A stretch of 64,000 nucleotides of DNA. Source: Streptomyces yangpuensis (GTDB taxonomy: Bacteria > Actinomycetota > Actinomycetes > Streptomycetales > Streptomycetaceae). Below, piece by piece: positions 8,113 to 17,202 of this stretch (position 1 is its first letter; each line of letters starts with the position of its first letter). The DNA lies in contig NZ_LBMK01000001.1 of NCBI RefSeq assembly GCF_001005295.1, positions 760,382-824,381 on the forward strand, given 5' to 3'. The position numbers and the translations under genes were made by a program. The notes under the pieces were generated by a model, which was given only the letters and a program-made list of their open reading frames with translations, was not told the origin of the DNA and made no database searches.

Positions 8113-9906
8113 TCAGAGGCCGAGCTCGACCTCGAACTCGCCGGCCTCCAGGATCGCCTTGACCGCGGTGAGGTACCGGGCCGCGTCCGCGCCGTCCACC
8201 AGACGGTGGTCGTAGGACAGGGTCAGGTACGTCATGTCGCGGATGCCGATGTTGGTGCCCTCGGCGGTCTCGATGACCACCGGGCGCTTCACCGTGGCAC
8301 CGATGCCCAGGATGGCGACCTGGTTCGGCGGCACGATGACCGTGTCGAACAGCGCACCGCGCGAACCGGTGTTGCTGATGGTGAAGGTCGCGCCCGACAG
8401 CTCGTCCGGCGTGATCTTGTTGCCGCGGACCTTGGCGGCCAGGTCGGCGGTCGCCTTGGAGATGCCCGCCAGGTTGAGGTCGCCCGCACCCTTGATGACC
8501 GGGGTCATCAGGCCCTTCTCGGAGTCCACGGCGATGCCGATGTTCTCCGAGTCGAAGTAGGTGATGGTGCCCTCGTCCTCGTTGATCCGGGCGTTGACGA
8601 CCGCGTGGGCCTTCAGCGCCTGGGCAGCGGCCTTGACGAAGAACGGCATCGGGGACAGCTTGACGCCCTCGCGGGCGAGGAAGCCGGCCTTGGCCTTCTC
8701 GCGCAGCTTCATGATCTTGGTGATGTCCACCTCGACCACGGAGCTGAGCTGCGCCTGCGAGTGCAGGGCCTTCATCATGTTGTCGCCGATGACCTTGCGC
8801 ATGCGGGTCATCTTGACCGTCTGACCGCGCAGCTCGGAGACCGCGGCGGCCGGAGCCTTCGCGGCGGCCGGGGCGGCAGCCGGAGCCGGGGCGGCAGCGG
8901 CGGCCTTGGCGGCCTCGGCGGCGGCCAGGACGTCCTGCTTGCGGATACGGCCACCCACACCGGTGCCCGAGACCGCGGACAGGTCCACGCCGGACTCCGA
9001 GGCGAGCTTGCGCACCAGCGGAGTCACGTACGCGCCCTCGTCACCGGCGGAGACCGGGGCGGCGGCCGGGGCGGCGGCCGGAGCCGGGGTCACCGGAGCC
9101 GGGGTCACCGGAGCCGGAGCGGCCACCGGGGCGGCAGCCTGCACCGGAGCCGGAGCGGCGGCCGGGGCGGGCTGGACCGGAGCCGGAGCCGGAGCCGCGG
9201 CGGGCGCCGGGGCGGCGGCCGGAGCCGGAGCGGCCTCGACCGGAGCCGGGGCGGCGGCCGGGGCGGCGGCGGCCGGGGCGGCACCGGCGACGCCGATGAC
9301 GGCCAGACGGGCGCCGACCTCGGCGGTCTCGTCCTCGCCGACCAGGATCTCCAGCAGGGTGCCGGAGACCGGCGCGGGGATCTCGGTGTCGACCTTGTCG
9401 GTGGAGACCTCCAGCAGCGGCTCGTCGGCCTCGACCGACTCGCCGACGGCCTTCAGCCAGCGGGTGACGGTGCCCTCGGTGACGGACTCGCCCAGCGCGG
9501 GCAGCACGACGTCCGTGCCGGAGGCGGCCGGGGCGGCAGCCTCGGCCGGCGCCTCGGCGACCGGAGCCGGGGCCGCGGGGGCCTCGGCGACGGGGGCCGG
9601 AGCGGCCGCAGGGGCCTCGGCGGCGGCCGGCTCGGCGGCAGGGGCCTCGGCGGCAGCCGGAGCGCCGGAGCCGTCGTCGATGACGGCCAGCTCGGCGCCG
9701 ACCTCGACGGTCTCGTCCTCGGCGACCTTGATCGAGGCCAGGATGCCGGCGACGGGCGACGGGATCTCGGTGTCGACCTTGTCGGTCGAGACCTCGAGCA
9801 GCGGCTCGTCGGCCTCGACGCGCTCGCCCTCGGCCTTCAGCCAGCGGGTGACAGTTCCCTCGGTGACGCTCTCGCCGAGCGCCGGAAGGGTTACGGAAAC
9901 CGACAT
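8113..9906 (-). CDS. sucB: 2-oxoglutarate/pyruvate dehydrogenase E2, dihydrolipoamide acyltransferase
   Basis: A 597-residue E2 core enzyme. Two near-identical lipoyl domains occupy about residues 1-80 and 132-207, each with the lipoylated Lys in STDKVDTE. Long Ala/Pro linkers follow, then a peripheral E3/E1-binding domain ([24 protein letters not shown], about 288-325) and the catalytic acyltransferase domain (about 370-597) ending with [14 protein letters not shown]. Start ATG 9906 has GGAG upstream. It is cotranscribed with lpdA (54-base gap). Usually called succinyltransferase, but actinobacteria use a common E2 in mixed pyruvate and 2-oxoglutarate dehydrogenase complexes, and aceE next door has no other E2 in this window, so it probably serves pyruvate dehydrogenase too. 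Confidence 0.95.
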   Translation of the reverse strand: MSVSVTLPALGESVTEGTVTRWLKAEGERVEADEPLLEVSTDKVDTEIPSPVAGILASIKVAEDETVEVGAELAVIDDGSGAPAAAEAPAAEPAAAEAPAAAPAPVAEAPAAPAPVAEAPAEAAAPAASGTDVVLPALGESVTEGTVTRWLKAVGESVEADEPLLEVSTDKVDTEIPAPVSGTLLEILVGEDETAEVGARLAVIGVAGAAPAAAAPAAAPAPVEAAPAPAAAPAPAAAPAPAPVQPAPAAAPAPVQAAAPVAAPAPVTPAPVTPAPAAAPAAAPVSAGDEGAYVTPLVRKLASESGVDLSAVSGTGVGGRIRKQDVLAAAEAAKAAAAAPAPAAAPAAAKAPAAAVSELRGQTVKMTRMRKVIGDNMMKALHSQAQLSSVVEVDITKIMKLREKAKAGFLAREGVKLSPMPFFVKAAAQALKAHAVVNARINEDEGTITYFDSENIGIAVDSEKGLMTPVIKGAGDLNLAGISKATADLAAKVRGNKITPDELSGATFTISNTGSRGALFDTVIVPPNQVAILGIGATVKRPVVIETAEGTNIGIRDMTYLTLSYDHRLVDGADAARYLTAVKAILEAGEFEVELGL

Positions 9907-9960
9907 GGTTTCTGTTGCTCCTTACGAAAGTGCGGAAGTGGTCGTCGCGCCCGGGACGAA

Positions 9961-11349
9961 CTAGTCGTGCGAGTGAAGCGGCTTGCCAGCCAGGGCCAGG
10001 TGGGCCTCGCCGAGCGCCTCGTTCTGGGTCGGGTGCGCGTGGATGAGCTGCGCGACCTCGGCCGGCAGGGCCTCCCAGTTGTAGATCAGCTGGGCCTCGC
10101 CGACCTGCTCGCCCATCCGGTCACCGACCATGTGGACGCCGACCACGGCACCGTCCTTGACCTGGACGAGCTTGATCTCGCCCGCGGTCTTCAGGATCTT
10201 GCTCTTGCCGTTGCCCGCCAGGTTGTACTTGAGGGCCACGACCTTGTCCGCGCCGTAGATCTCCTTGGCCTTGGCCTCGGTGATGCCGACGGAAGCGACC
10301 TCGGGGTGGCAGTAGGTGACGCGCGGGACACCGTCGTAGTCGATCGGGACGGCCTTGAGGCCGGCCAGACGCTCCGCGACCAGGATGCCCTCGGCGAAGC
10401 CGACGTGCGCGAGCTGCAGGGTCGGGACGAGGTCGCCGACCGCCGAGATCGTCGGCACGTTGGTCTGCATGTACTCGTCGACCAGGACGTAGCCGCGGTC
10501 CATCGCGACGCCCTGCTCCTCGTAGCCCAGGCCCTGCGAGACCGGGCCACGGCCGACGGCGACCAGCAGCACCTCGGCCTCGAAGGTCTTGCCGTCGGCC
10601 AGCGTCACGCGGACGCCGTTCTCCGTGTACTCGGCCTTGTCGAAGAAGGTGCCGAGGTTGAACTTGATGCCGCGCTTGCGGAAGGCGCGCTCCAGCAGCT
10701 TGGAGCTGTTCTCGTCCTCGACCGGCACGAGGTGCTTGAGGCCCTCGATGACGGTGATGTCGGAGCCGAAGGACTTCCACGCCGAGGCGAACTCGACGCC
10801 GATGACGCCGCCGCCCAGGACGATCGCGGACTCGGGCACGCGGTCCAGGACCAGCGCGTGGTCCGAGGAGATGATGCGGTTGCCGTCGATGTCCAGGCCC
10901 GGCAGCGACTTCGGCACGGAGCCGGTCGCCAGCAGGATGTGGCGGCCCTGGATGCGCTGACCGTTCACGTCGACGGAGGTCGGCGAGGACAGGCGGCCCT
11001 CACCCTCGATGTAGGTCACCTTGCGGGAGGCGACCAGTCCCTGCAGGCCCTTGTACAGGCCCGAGATGACCTCGTCCTTGTACTTCTGCACACCCGCGAT
11101 GTCGATGCCCTCGAAGGTGGCCTTCACGCCGAACTGGGCCGCCTCGCGAGCCTGGTCCGCGATCTCACCCGCGTGCAGCAGAGCCTTCGTGGGGATGCAG
11201 CCGTTGTGCAGGCAGGTGCCGCCGAGCTTGTTCTTCTCGATCAGGGCAACGTCCAGACCCAGCTGGGATGCGCGCAGCGCCGCGGCGTAACCGCCACTGC
11301 CACCGCCGAGGATCACTAGGTCGAAAACGGTGCTGGCGTCGTTCGCCAC
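9961..11349 (-). CDS. lpdA: dihydrolipoyl dehydrogenase (E3)
   Basis: A 462-residue flavoprotein disulfide reductase that reoxidises E2-bound dihydrolipoamide with NAD+. The FAD loop is GGGSGGYAAA, the redox disulfide is GGTCLHNGCIPTK, the NAD-binding Rossmann loop is LGGGVIGVEFA, and the C-terminal catalytic dyad is HAHPTQNE. GTG 11349 is the start: GGAGGA is 6 bases upstream, and the length matches the family. A longer open frame upstream is not similar to the family. It heads the lpdA-sucB operon. Confidence 0.97.
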   Translation of the reverse strand: MANDASTVFDLVILGGGSGGYAAALRASQLGLDVALIEKNKLGGTCLHNGCIPTKALLHAGEIADQAREAAQFGVKATFEGIDIAGVQKYKDEVISGLYKGLQGLVASRKVTYIEGEGRLSSPTSVDVNGQRIQGRHILLATGSVPKSLPGLDIDGNRIISSDHALVLDRVPESAIVLGGGVIGVEFASAWKSFGSDITVIEGLKHLVPVEDENSSKLLERAFRKRGIKFNLGTFFDKAEYTENGVRVTLADGKTFEAEVLLVAVGRGPVSQGLGYEEQGVAMDRGYVLVDEYMQTNVPTISAVGDLVPTLQLAHVGFAEGILVAERLAGLKAVPIDYDGVPRVTYCHPEVASVGITEAKAKEIYGADKVVALKYNLAGNGKSKILKTAGEIKLVQVKDGAVVGVHMVGDRMGEQVGEAQLIYNWEALPAEVAQLIHAHPTQNEALGEAHLALAGKPLHSHD

Positions 11350-11578
11350 GTCACGTCCTCCATGCATGTGCGCCGGGCACCGGTCCTCTGTGACCGGGCG
11401 GCGGCTGGTAATCGGCCGCTGTTTCTTCGGCCCTGTGGTGGGGGCCCTGTCCTGCCGAGAACCCATCTTCGCATTTGTCGGGGGAACGCGGGACGCCGGG
11501 CCCACGTTGTGAGAGGGCGTTCTCTCCGAAGCGAGGGTTACCGCTGCGTAGGAACCTACGGATTTCGTTGTCGGCTGA

Positions 11579-11621
11579 ACGCACCCCGGAGCCCGCGGGG
11601 CCCGCGGGGCCCGGGGTGCGT
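11579..11621 (-). terminator. hairpin downstream of pepA
   Basis: ACGCACCCCGG pairs with CCGGGGTGCGT around a GC-rich loop. It lies 20 bases after the pepA stop. Confidence 0.75.
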
Positions 11622-11640
11622 CACACGTCACACCGAGGCG

Positions 11641-13176
11641 TCAGCCCAGGTCGCCCGTGGCCGTACGCTCGGCCAGCCGCACCAGGGTGCGCACGGCCGA
11701 GCCGGTGCCGCCCTTGGGGGTGTAGCCGTGCGGCGCGCCCTCGTGGAAGGCCGGACCGGCGATGTCGAGGTGGGCCCAGGTGATGCCCTCGCCGACGAAC
11801 TCCTGGAGGAAGAGGCCGGCCACCAGGCCGCCGCCCATGCGGACACCCATGTTCGCGATGTCGGCGGTGGGGGAGTCCATGGTCTTGCGCAGCTCCGCGG
11901 GGAGCGGCATCGGCCAGGAGGACTCGCCGACCTCCTCCGCGATCTCGTGGATCGCGGTGCGGAAGGAGTCGTCGTTCGCCATGATCCCGAAGGTGCGGTC
12001 GCCGAGGGCCAGCACCATGGCGCCGGTCAGGGTGGCGACGTCGACGATCGCGTCCGGGGCGTCCTCGGAGGCCTTGGTCAGCGCGTCACCGAGGACCAGA
12101 CGGCCCTCGGCGTCCGTGTTGAGGACCTCGACGGTCTTGCCGCTGTACATGCGCAGGACGTCACCGGGCTTGGTGGCGGAACCGGACGGCATGTTCTCGG
12201 CGAGCGCGAGCCAGCCGGTCACGTTGACCCGCAGGCCCAGCTTCGCGGCCGCGACGACGGAGGCGAAGACGGCGGCGGCGCCGGCCATGTCGCACTTCAT
12301 CGTCTCGTTGTGGCCGGCCGGCTTCAGGGAGATGCCGCCCGAGTCGTAGGTGATGCCCTTGCCGACGAAGGCCAGGGTCTTCTCCGCCTTGGGGTGCGTG
12401 TAGGTGAGCTTCACCAGGCGCGGCAGGTTCTCGGAGCCCTTGCCGACGCCCATGATGCCGCCGTAGCCGCCCTTGAGGAGCGCCTTCTCGTCCAGCACCT
12501 GGACCTTGATGCCGTTCTCCTTCGCGGCCGCGGAGGCGACCGCGGCGAAGGCCTCGGGGGTCAGGTCGTTCGGCGGGGTGTTCACCAGGTCACGGGCGAC
12601 GTTGACCTCGGTCGCGACGACCGTGGCGCGCTCCGCGGCCGCCTTGTGCTCCTTGTCGCGCGGCTTGGCACCCAGCAGGGCCACCTCGGCGAGCGGCTGC
12701 TTCGGACCGGAGTCCTTCTCCTTGCCGGCCTTCTTCTCGCCGCCCTGGTAGGCGGTGAAGGCGTACGCGCCCAGCAGCGCACCCTCGGCGACGGCGGTGA
12801 CGGCGGAGGCGTCCTCCAGCGGGAGGGCGAAACCGGCCTTCTTGCTGCCGTGCAGCGCGCGGGCGGCGGCGCCGGCGGCGCGGCGCAGCACCTCCTCGTC
12901 GAACGACTCGTCCTTCTCCGGGACGGAGCCGAGCCCCACCGCCAGCACGACCGGGACCTTGAGGCCCGCCGGCGCCGGCAGCTTGGTGACCTCGCCTTCG
13001 GCACCCGAGGCGCCGAGTGCGTCGAGGACACCGGCGAGCTTGCCGTCGAACGCCTTGTCCACGGCCTCGGCGCCCGCGGCGACGATCGCGCCCTTGGGGC
13101 CCTTGGCGACACCGACGACGAGGGCGTCGGCGCGCAGCGTCGCCGCGCCGGCAGTGCTGAGAGTCAGAGCAGTCAC
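11641..13176 (-). CDS. pepA: leucyl aminopeptidase (M17)
   Basis: A 511-residue cytosolic dizinc aminopeptidase that removes N-terminal residues. The C-terminal catalytic domain shows GKGITYDSGGISLK (Lys/Asp ligands) and the signature NTDAEGRLVLGDAL (Asp/Glu ligands and catalytic Arg). The N-terminal domain (residues 1-170) is the divergent M17 N-domain. ATG 13176 gives the usual start MTALTLSTAG. It is monocistronic and divergent from the exopolysaccharide locus. Confidence 0.96.
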   Translation of the reverse strand: MTALTLSTAGAATLRADALVVGVAKGPKGAIVAAGAEAVDKAFDGKLAGVLDALGASGAEGEVTKLPAPAGLKVPVVLAVGLGSVPEKDESFDEEVLRRAAGAAARALHGSKKAGFALPLEDASAVTAVAEGALLGAYAFTAYQGGEKKAGKEKDSGPKQPLAEVALLGAKPRDKEHKAAAERATVVATEVNVARDLVNTPPNDLTPEAFAAVASAAAKENGIKVQVLDEKALLKGGYGGIMGVGKGSENLPRLVKLTYTHPKAEKTLAFVGKGITYDSGGISLKPAGHNETMKCDMAGAAAVFASVVAAAKLGLRVNVTGWLALAENMPSGSATKPGDVLRMYSGKTVEVLNTDAEGRLVLGDALTKASEDAPDAIVDVATLTGAMVLALGDRTFGIMANDDSFRTAIHEIAEEVGESSWPMPLPAELRKTMDSPTADIANMGVRMGGGLVAGLFLQEFVGEGITWAHLDIAGPAFHEGAPHGYTPKGGTGSAVRTLVRLAERTATGDLG

Positions 13177-13523
13177 GGTGGTGAAGTCTCGCTTCCGTTT
13201 GTGTGTGTGGGCCGAGTGGGTGGACGGCCATCCGTAGCGATCGTATTCGGGGCCCGACGGCCGCCTGAAAGGAGCCTACGCGCACGGACTCGCCCGTACG
13301 CCACTCGAAGGTTTGGCAAGTTGTTCGATCAAGCAGCCATCGGGTTCACCCGTCCGTGGACTCTGCTCCAGGTTTGCCTCGTAGACCTGACGAGGTCCGA
13401 AAGACTCGGTCCACTCTCGCAAGGGGACGCGGGGTCCTTTTGCATGATTTCCACAGAGCCTCCCACGGCCCGGCACACCGCCCAAGGCCGCGTCGAGGGA
13501 CGCCTGCGGGGGGAAAGGCCGAA
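13177..13523. other. divergent intergenic region, pepA / exopolysaccharide locus
   Basis: 347 bases with no coding signal. It must contain the pepA promoter and the promoter of the polysaccharide genes. I see only a small inverted repeat, GACCT-GACG-AGGTC (13384-13397), and no riboswitch or terminator that I can name. Confidence 0.5.
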
Positions 13524-15554
13524 ATGGTCAACAAGAACCGGATGAACAGGCTGGCCGCCGTCATGGCCGCGGCCGCCCTGGTGTCCGTGGCAGTACCCGC
13601 CGCGACCGCCCAGGCGGCCGCGACACCACCGCGGATCGACCTCAAGGTGCTCGTCGTCGACGACGGCGGCAGCTCGGTCGAGGCCATCACCGCGGAGCTC
13701 CGGGACACCGGAGTGCCCTTCACCCGCGTCCAGCTGGGCAGTGCGACCCGCCCGGTCATCAACGCGGCGTTCCTCAGCGACACGGTCGACGGCCGGCCGC
13801 GCGCCAAGTACCAGGGCGTCGTCCTGCCCAACGAGAACCCCTTCGGCGAGGGCTCCGCCGAGATGGCCGCGCTCACCGCGTACGAGACGGCGTACGGAAT
13901 CCGCCAGGTTGACGCCTACACCTGGGCCCACCCGGGCGTCGGGCTGGAATACACCGACAACGGCGGATACAGCGGACAGCTCGACGGCACCCAGGCCGCC
14001 GTCACCACCGCCGGCAAGGCCGGCCCCTTCGCCTACCTCGGCGGACAGGTCACCTTCGAGGACAACTCCGCCCTCGTCCCCGAGAGCTACGGCTACATGG
14101 GGAAGCCGCGCCCCGGCTACACCAGCTTCGTCGACGCCCCCGTCGGCTCCGGACGGGCCTCGCTCGTCGGCGAGTACGTCCACGACGGACGCAGCGAGCT
14201 GGTCGTCACCTTCGGCTACAACCAGTACCAGCAGCAGTTCCGGCTGCTCGCCCGCGGCATCGTCGACTGGCTGACGCAAGGGGTGCACCTCGGCCAGAGC
14301 CGTAACTACTTCGCGGTCCACGTCGACGACGTCTTCGCCCCCGACGCCCGCTGGAACAAGGAGCTGAACTGCACGCCGGGCGACTACGCCTGCCCGGGCG
14401 GCGAGGGCCAGGAGAGCACCATCCGGATGAGTGCCGCCGACGCCGTGTACGCGGCGCAGTGGCAGACCTCCAAGAACTTCAAGCTGGACATGCTCTTCAA
14501 CGGCGGCGCCGGCGAGGAGTGGAAGGCCGAGAACGGCGGCGTCGACGCGCTGACCGCCCAGCTCGTCGCCGACCGCGCCAAGTACCGGTGGATGAACCAC
14601 ACCTACACCCACCCGTTCCTCGGCTGCGTCCAGGACACCACGACGATCCCGTGGACCTGCACGAAGAACGCCCAGGGCGCGATCCAGTACATGAGCCGCG
14701 CCGAGATCTCCGCCCAGATCCGGGACAACAACAACTGGGCCGCCTCCAAGGGCATCACCCTCGACAGGTCCGAGCTCGTCACCGGCGAGCACTCCGGCCT
14801 CAAGACCGCCCCGCAGCAGCCCGTGGACAACCCCAACCTGGCCGGCGCCCTCGCCGACAACGGGGTCAAGTGGGCCGGCAGCGACAACTCCCGCGAGCCC
14901 GCACAGCGGGCGATCGGCTCCACCCTCACCGTCCCCCGGCACCCGATGAACGTGTACTACAACACGGGCACCAACGCCGAGATGGCCGACGAGTACAACT
15001 GGATCTACACCAGCCGCGCCCACGGCGGCAGCGGCGTCTGCGAGGACAACCCGGCGACCTCCACCTGCCTGCCGGCCCCGCTGGACGTCAACACCGGCTA
15101 CCTGAACCACATCGTCCCCGCCGAGGCCCGCACCGCCCTGCGGCACGTCCTGGCCAACGACCCGCGGCCGCACTACGTCCACCAGTCCAACCTCGCCGAG
15201 GACCGGACCCTCTACCCCGTGCTCAACCAGGTCCTCGACACCTACCGCGGCCTCTACGCGCCCAGCGCGCCGATCGTCAACCAGAGCATGAAGGACACCG
15301 GCGTCGAGCTCCAGCGCCGCGCCGCCTGGGACAAGGCGCTCGCGGACGGCAAGGTCACGGCCTACCGCATCGGCAACGACGTCACCATCAAGGCGCCGTC
15401 CGGAGTCGTGGCCCCGGTCACCGCCCCCAACGGCACCAAGAAGCAGATGCTGCTCGGCTCCTCGGACTTCGGCACCGCCTACGCCGGCAACCGCTCCGCC
15501 TGGACCGGCCCCGAGCTGTTGCAGAGCGCCGTCAGGCTCAAGCTGCCCAGCTGA
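13524..15554 (+). CDS. secreted Agd3-type polysaccharide deacetylase (CE18-like)
   Basis: A 676-residue exported protein. The signal peptide is MVNKNRMNRLAAVMAAAALV with cleavage near AQA-AAT. The N-terminal ~220 residues fit the Agd3 carbohydrate-binding region. The deacetylase core has HVDDVF (H266, D268, D269) and the metal-binding HTYTH (H359, H363), then TGEHSGL and a region of Cys-containing loops. In Aspergillus, Agd3 partly deacetylates galactosaminogalactan outside the cell; the same role is inferred here for a GalNAc-rich polymer. GGGAAAGG is 5 bases before ATG 13524. It leads a five-gene cluster with PelF-, Sph3- and Ega3-like genes, which strongly supports the assignment. The polymer identity is inference. 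Confidence 0.85.
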   Translation: MVNKNRMNRLAAVMAAAALVSVAVPAATAQAAATPPRIDLKVLVVDDGGSSVEAITAELRDTGVPFTRVQLGSATRPVINAAFLSDTVDGRPRAKYQGVVLPNENPFGEGSAEMAALTAYETAYGIRQVDAYTWAHPGVGLEYTDNGGYSGQLDGTQAAVTTAGKAGPFAYLGGQVTFEDNSALVPESYGYMGKPRPGYTSFVDAPVGSGRASLVGEYVHDGRSELVVTFGYNQYQQQFRLLARGIVDWLTQGVHLGQSRNYFAVHVDDVFAPDARWNKELNCTPGDYACPGGEGQESTIRMSAADAVYAAQWQTSKNFKLDMLFNGGAGEEWKAENGGVDALTAQLVADRAKYRWMNHTYTHPFLGCVQDTTTIPWTCTKNAQGAIQYMSRAEISAQIRDNNNWAASKGITLDRSELVTGEHSGLKTAPQQPVDNPNLAGALADNGVKWAGSDNSREPAQRAIGSTLTVPRHPMNVYYNTGTNAEMADEYNWIYTSRAHGGSGVCEDNPATSTCLPAPLDVNTGYLNHIVPAEARTALRHVLANDPRPHYVHQSNLAEDRTLYPVLNQVLDTYRGLYAPSAPIVNQSMKDTGVELQRRAAWDKALADGKVTAYRIGNDVTIKAPSGVVAPVTAPNGTKKQMLLGSSDFGTAYAGNRSAWTGPELLQSAVRLKLPS

Positions 15555-15648
15555 CCCACCGGCAAGCCATCACCCGTAACACCTACTGCCGGCGCTCCGC
15601 GATCGCGACGGGCGCCGGCCCCTTTTCCGTCCTGGGGGGACACACCGC

Positions 15649-17202
15649 ATGAGTCATGGGCGTCATGTCACCATGCTCACCGAAGGCACCTATCCACACG
15701 TTCACGGGGGCGTCAGCACCTGGTGCGACCAGCTGGTCCGCGGCATGCCGGAGGTCGACTTCAACGTCATAGCCCTGACCGGCTCCGGCCGCGAGCCGGT
15801 CACCTGGGAACTGCCCCGCAACGTCTACCGGCACACGGCCGTCCCGCTCTGGGGCCCACCGCCCGGCCGCGGCCGCCGCTCGGCCCTGCGCGGCAGGGCC
15901 CACCGCCGCTTCACCCAGGTCTACGAGAGCTTCCTGCTCTCCCTGCTCCACCCGTCGGCCGACCCTGCCGACCGCACCTTCTCCGAGGCCCTGCGCGAAC
16001 TGGCCGTCCTGGCCCGCGCCGGGAAACTCGCCCCGGCCCTGCGCTCCGAATCGGTTCTGCGCCTCCTGATGAAGGTCTGGACCCGGCGCGGCCTCTCCAC
16101 CGCCGAGGCCGCCCCCACCATCCACGACGCCCTCACCGCCACCGACCTGCTGGAGCACGCCCTGCGCCCGCTCGCGGTGCGCATCCCGCCCGACAGCGTC
16201 GCCCACGCCGTCAGCAGCGGCCTCGCCACCCTGCCGGCCCTCGCCGCCAAGTACCTCGACGCGGTGCCCTTCCTCCTCACCGAGCACGGCATCTACCTGC
16301 GCGAGCGCTACCTCGGCTACCGCACCGCCGAACAGCGCTGGCCCGTCAAGGCGCTCATGCTCGGCTTCTACCGCGAGCTCAACACCGAGGGCTACCGCCA
16401 GGCCGACCTGATCACCCCCTGCAACCAGTACAACCGCCGCTGGGAGGAACGCGGAGGCGCCGACTCGACACGAATCCGCACCGTCTACAACGGTGTGGAC
16501 CCGCACGCCTTCCCCGAGGCCGGCCCCGAACCGGACGTGCCCACCCTCAGCTGGTGCGGCCGCATCGACCCGATCAAGGACCTCGAAACCCTGATCCGGG
16601 CCTACGCCTTCATGCGCGAGGAGATGCCTGCCCTGCGGCTGCGCCTCTTCGGCCCCGTCCCCGCCGGCTGCGAGAACTACCGGCTCCGCCTGGAGAAACT
16701 CGCCGCCGAACTCGGCGTGACCGACGGGATCACCTGGGAGGGCCGAATCGAGAAGGTGGCCCGGGCCTACGCGGCCGGCAGCATCGTGATGCTCTCCTCC
16801 ATCAGCGAGGGCTTCCCCTTCAGCATCATCGAGGCCATGTCCTGCGGCCGTACCACCGTCTCCACCGACGTCGGCGGGGTCCGCGAGGCCGTCGGGGACA
16901 CCGGCCTGGTCGTCCCGCCCCGCGAACCCGAGACCATGGCGCGCGCCACCCTCGCCCTGCTCCGCGACGACGAACGCCGCGCCGAACTCGGCCGGATGTC
17001 CCGCCGAAGGGTCGTGGAGAAGTTCACCCTCCACCAGTCCGTCGACGGCTTCCGGCACATCTACCGGGAACTCGCCGGCCAGCCCGTCCTGCCCGTCCAC
17101 GCGGGCGACGCCTGGACCCAGCGGCTCGCCGACCCCTGGTACCGCGAACTCGCCGCGATGGGACGCCCCCAGGCGGAGTCCGGGGAAGGCAGGGTCTGGT
17201 GA
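15649..17202 (+). CDS. pelF: PelF-type GT4 glycosyltransferase
   Basis: A 517-residue cytoplasmic glycosyltransferase. The PelF signatures are clear: LTEGTYPHVHGGVSTWCDQL near residues 10-29, LLTEHGIYLRER near 208-219, CNQYNRRW, GRIDPIKDLETLIRA, and the GT4 nucleotide-binding EX7E region SEGFPFSIIEAMSCG. PelF uses UDP-GalNAc-type donors to build the Pel polymer; its fungal counterpart Gtb3 builds galactosaminogalactan. A small hairpin (CCGGCGC 15589-15595 with GCGCCGG 15612-15618) lies in the 94-base gap after the deacetylase gene. The stop overlaps the next start (GTGA). Confidence 0.9.
   Translation: MSHGRHVTMLTEGTYPHVHGGVSTWCDQLVRGMPEVDFNVIALTGSGREPVTWELPRNVYRHTAVPLWGPPPGRGRRSALRGRAHRRFTQVYESFLLSLLHPSADPADRTFSEALRELAVLARAGKLAPALRSESVLRLLMKVWTRRGLSTAEAAPTIHDALTATDLLEHALRPLAVRIPPDSVAHAVSSGLATLPALAAKYLDAVPFLLTEHGIYLRERYLGYRTAEQRWPVKALMLGFYRELNTEGYRQADLITPCNQYNRRWEERGGADSTRIRTVYNGVDPHAFPEAGPEPDVPTLSWCGRIDPIKDLETLIRAYAFMREEMPALRLRLFGPVPAGCENYRLRLEKLAAELGVTDGITWEGRIEKVARAYAAGSIVMLSSISEGFPFSIIEAMSCGRTTVSTDVGGVREAVGDTGLVVPPREPETMARATLALLRDDERRAELGRMSRRRVVEKFTLHQSVDGFRHIYRELAGQPVLPVHAGDAWTQRLADPWYRELAAMGRPQAESGEGRVW

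Noticed and set aside
8960..9680. Apparent tandem repeats in sucB
   Set aside because: They encode the Ala/Pro linkers between lipoyl and catalytic domains, a normal family feature.
8206..11319. A 1037-codon open frame antisense to sucB and lpdA
   Set aside because: Gly/Arg/Ser low-complexity antisense shadow of the E2 linkers.
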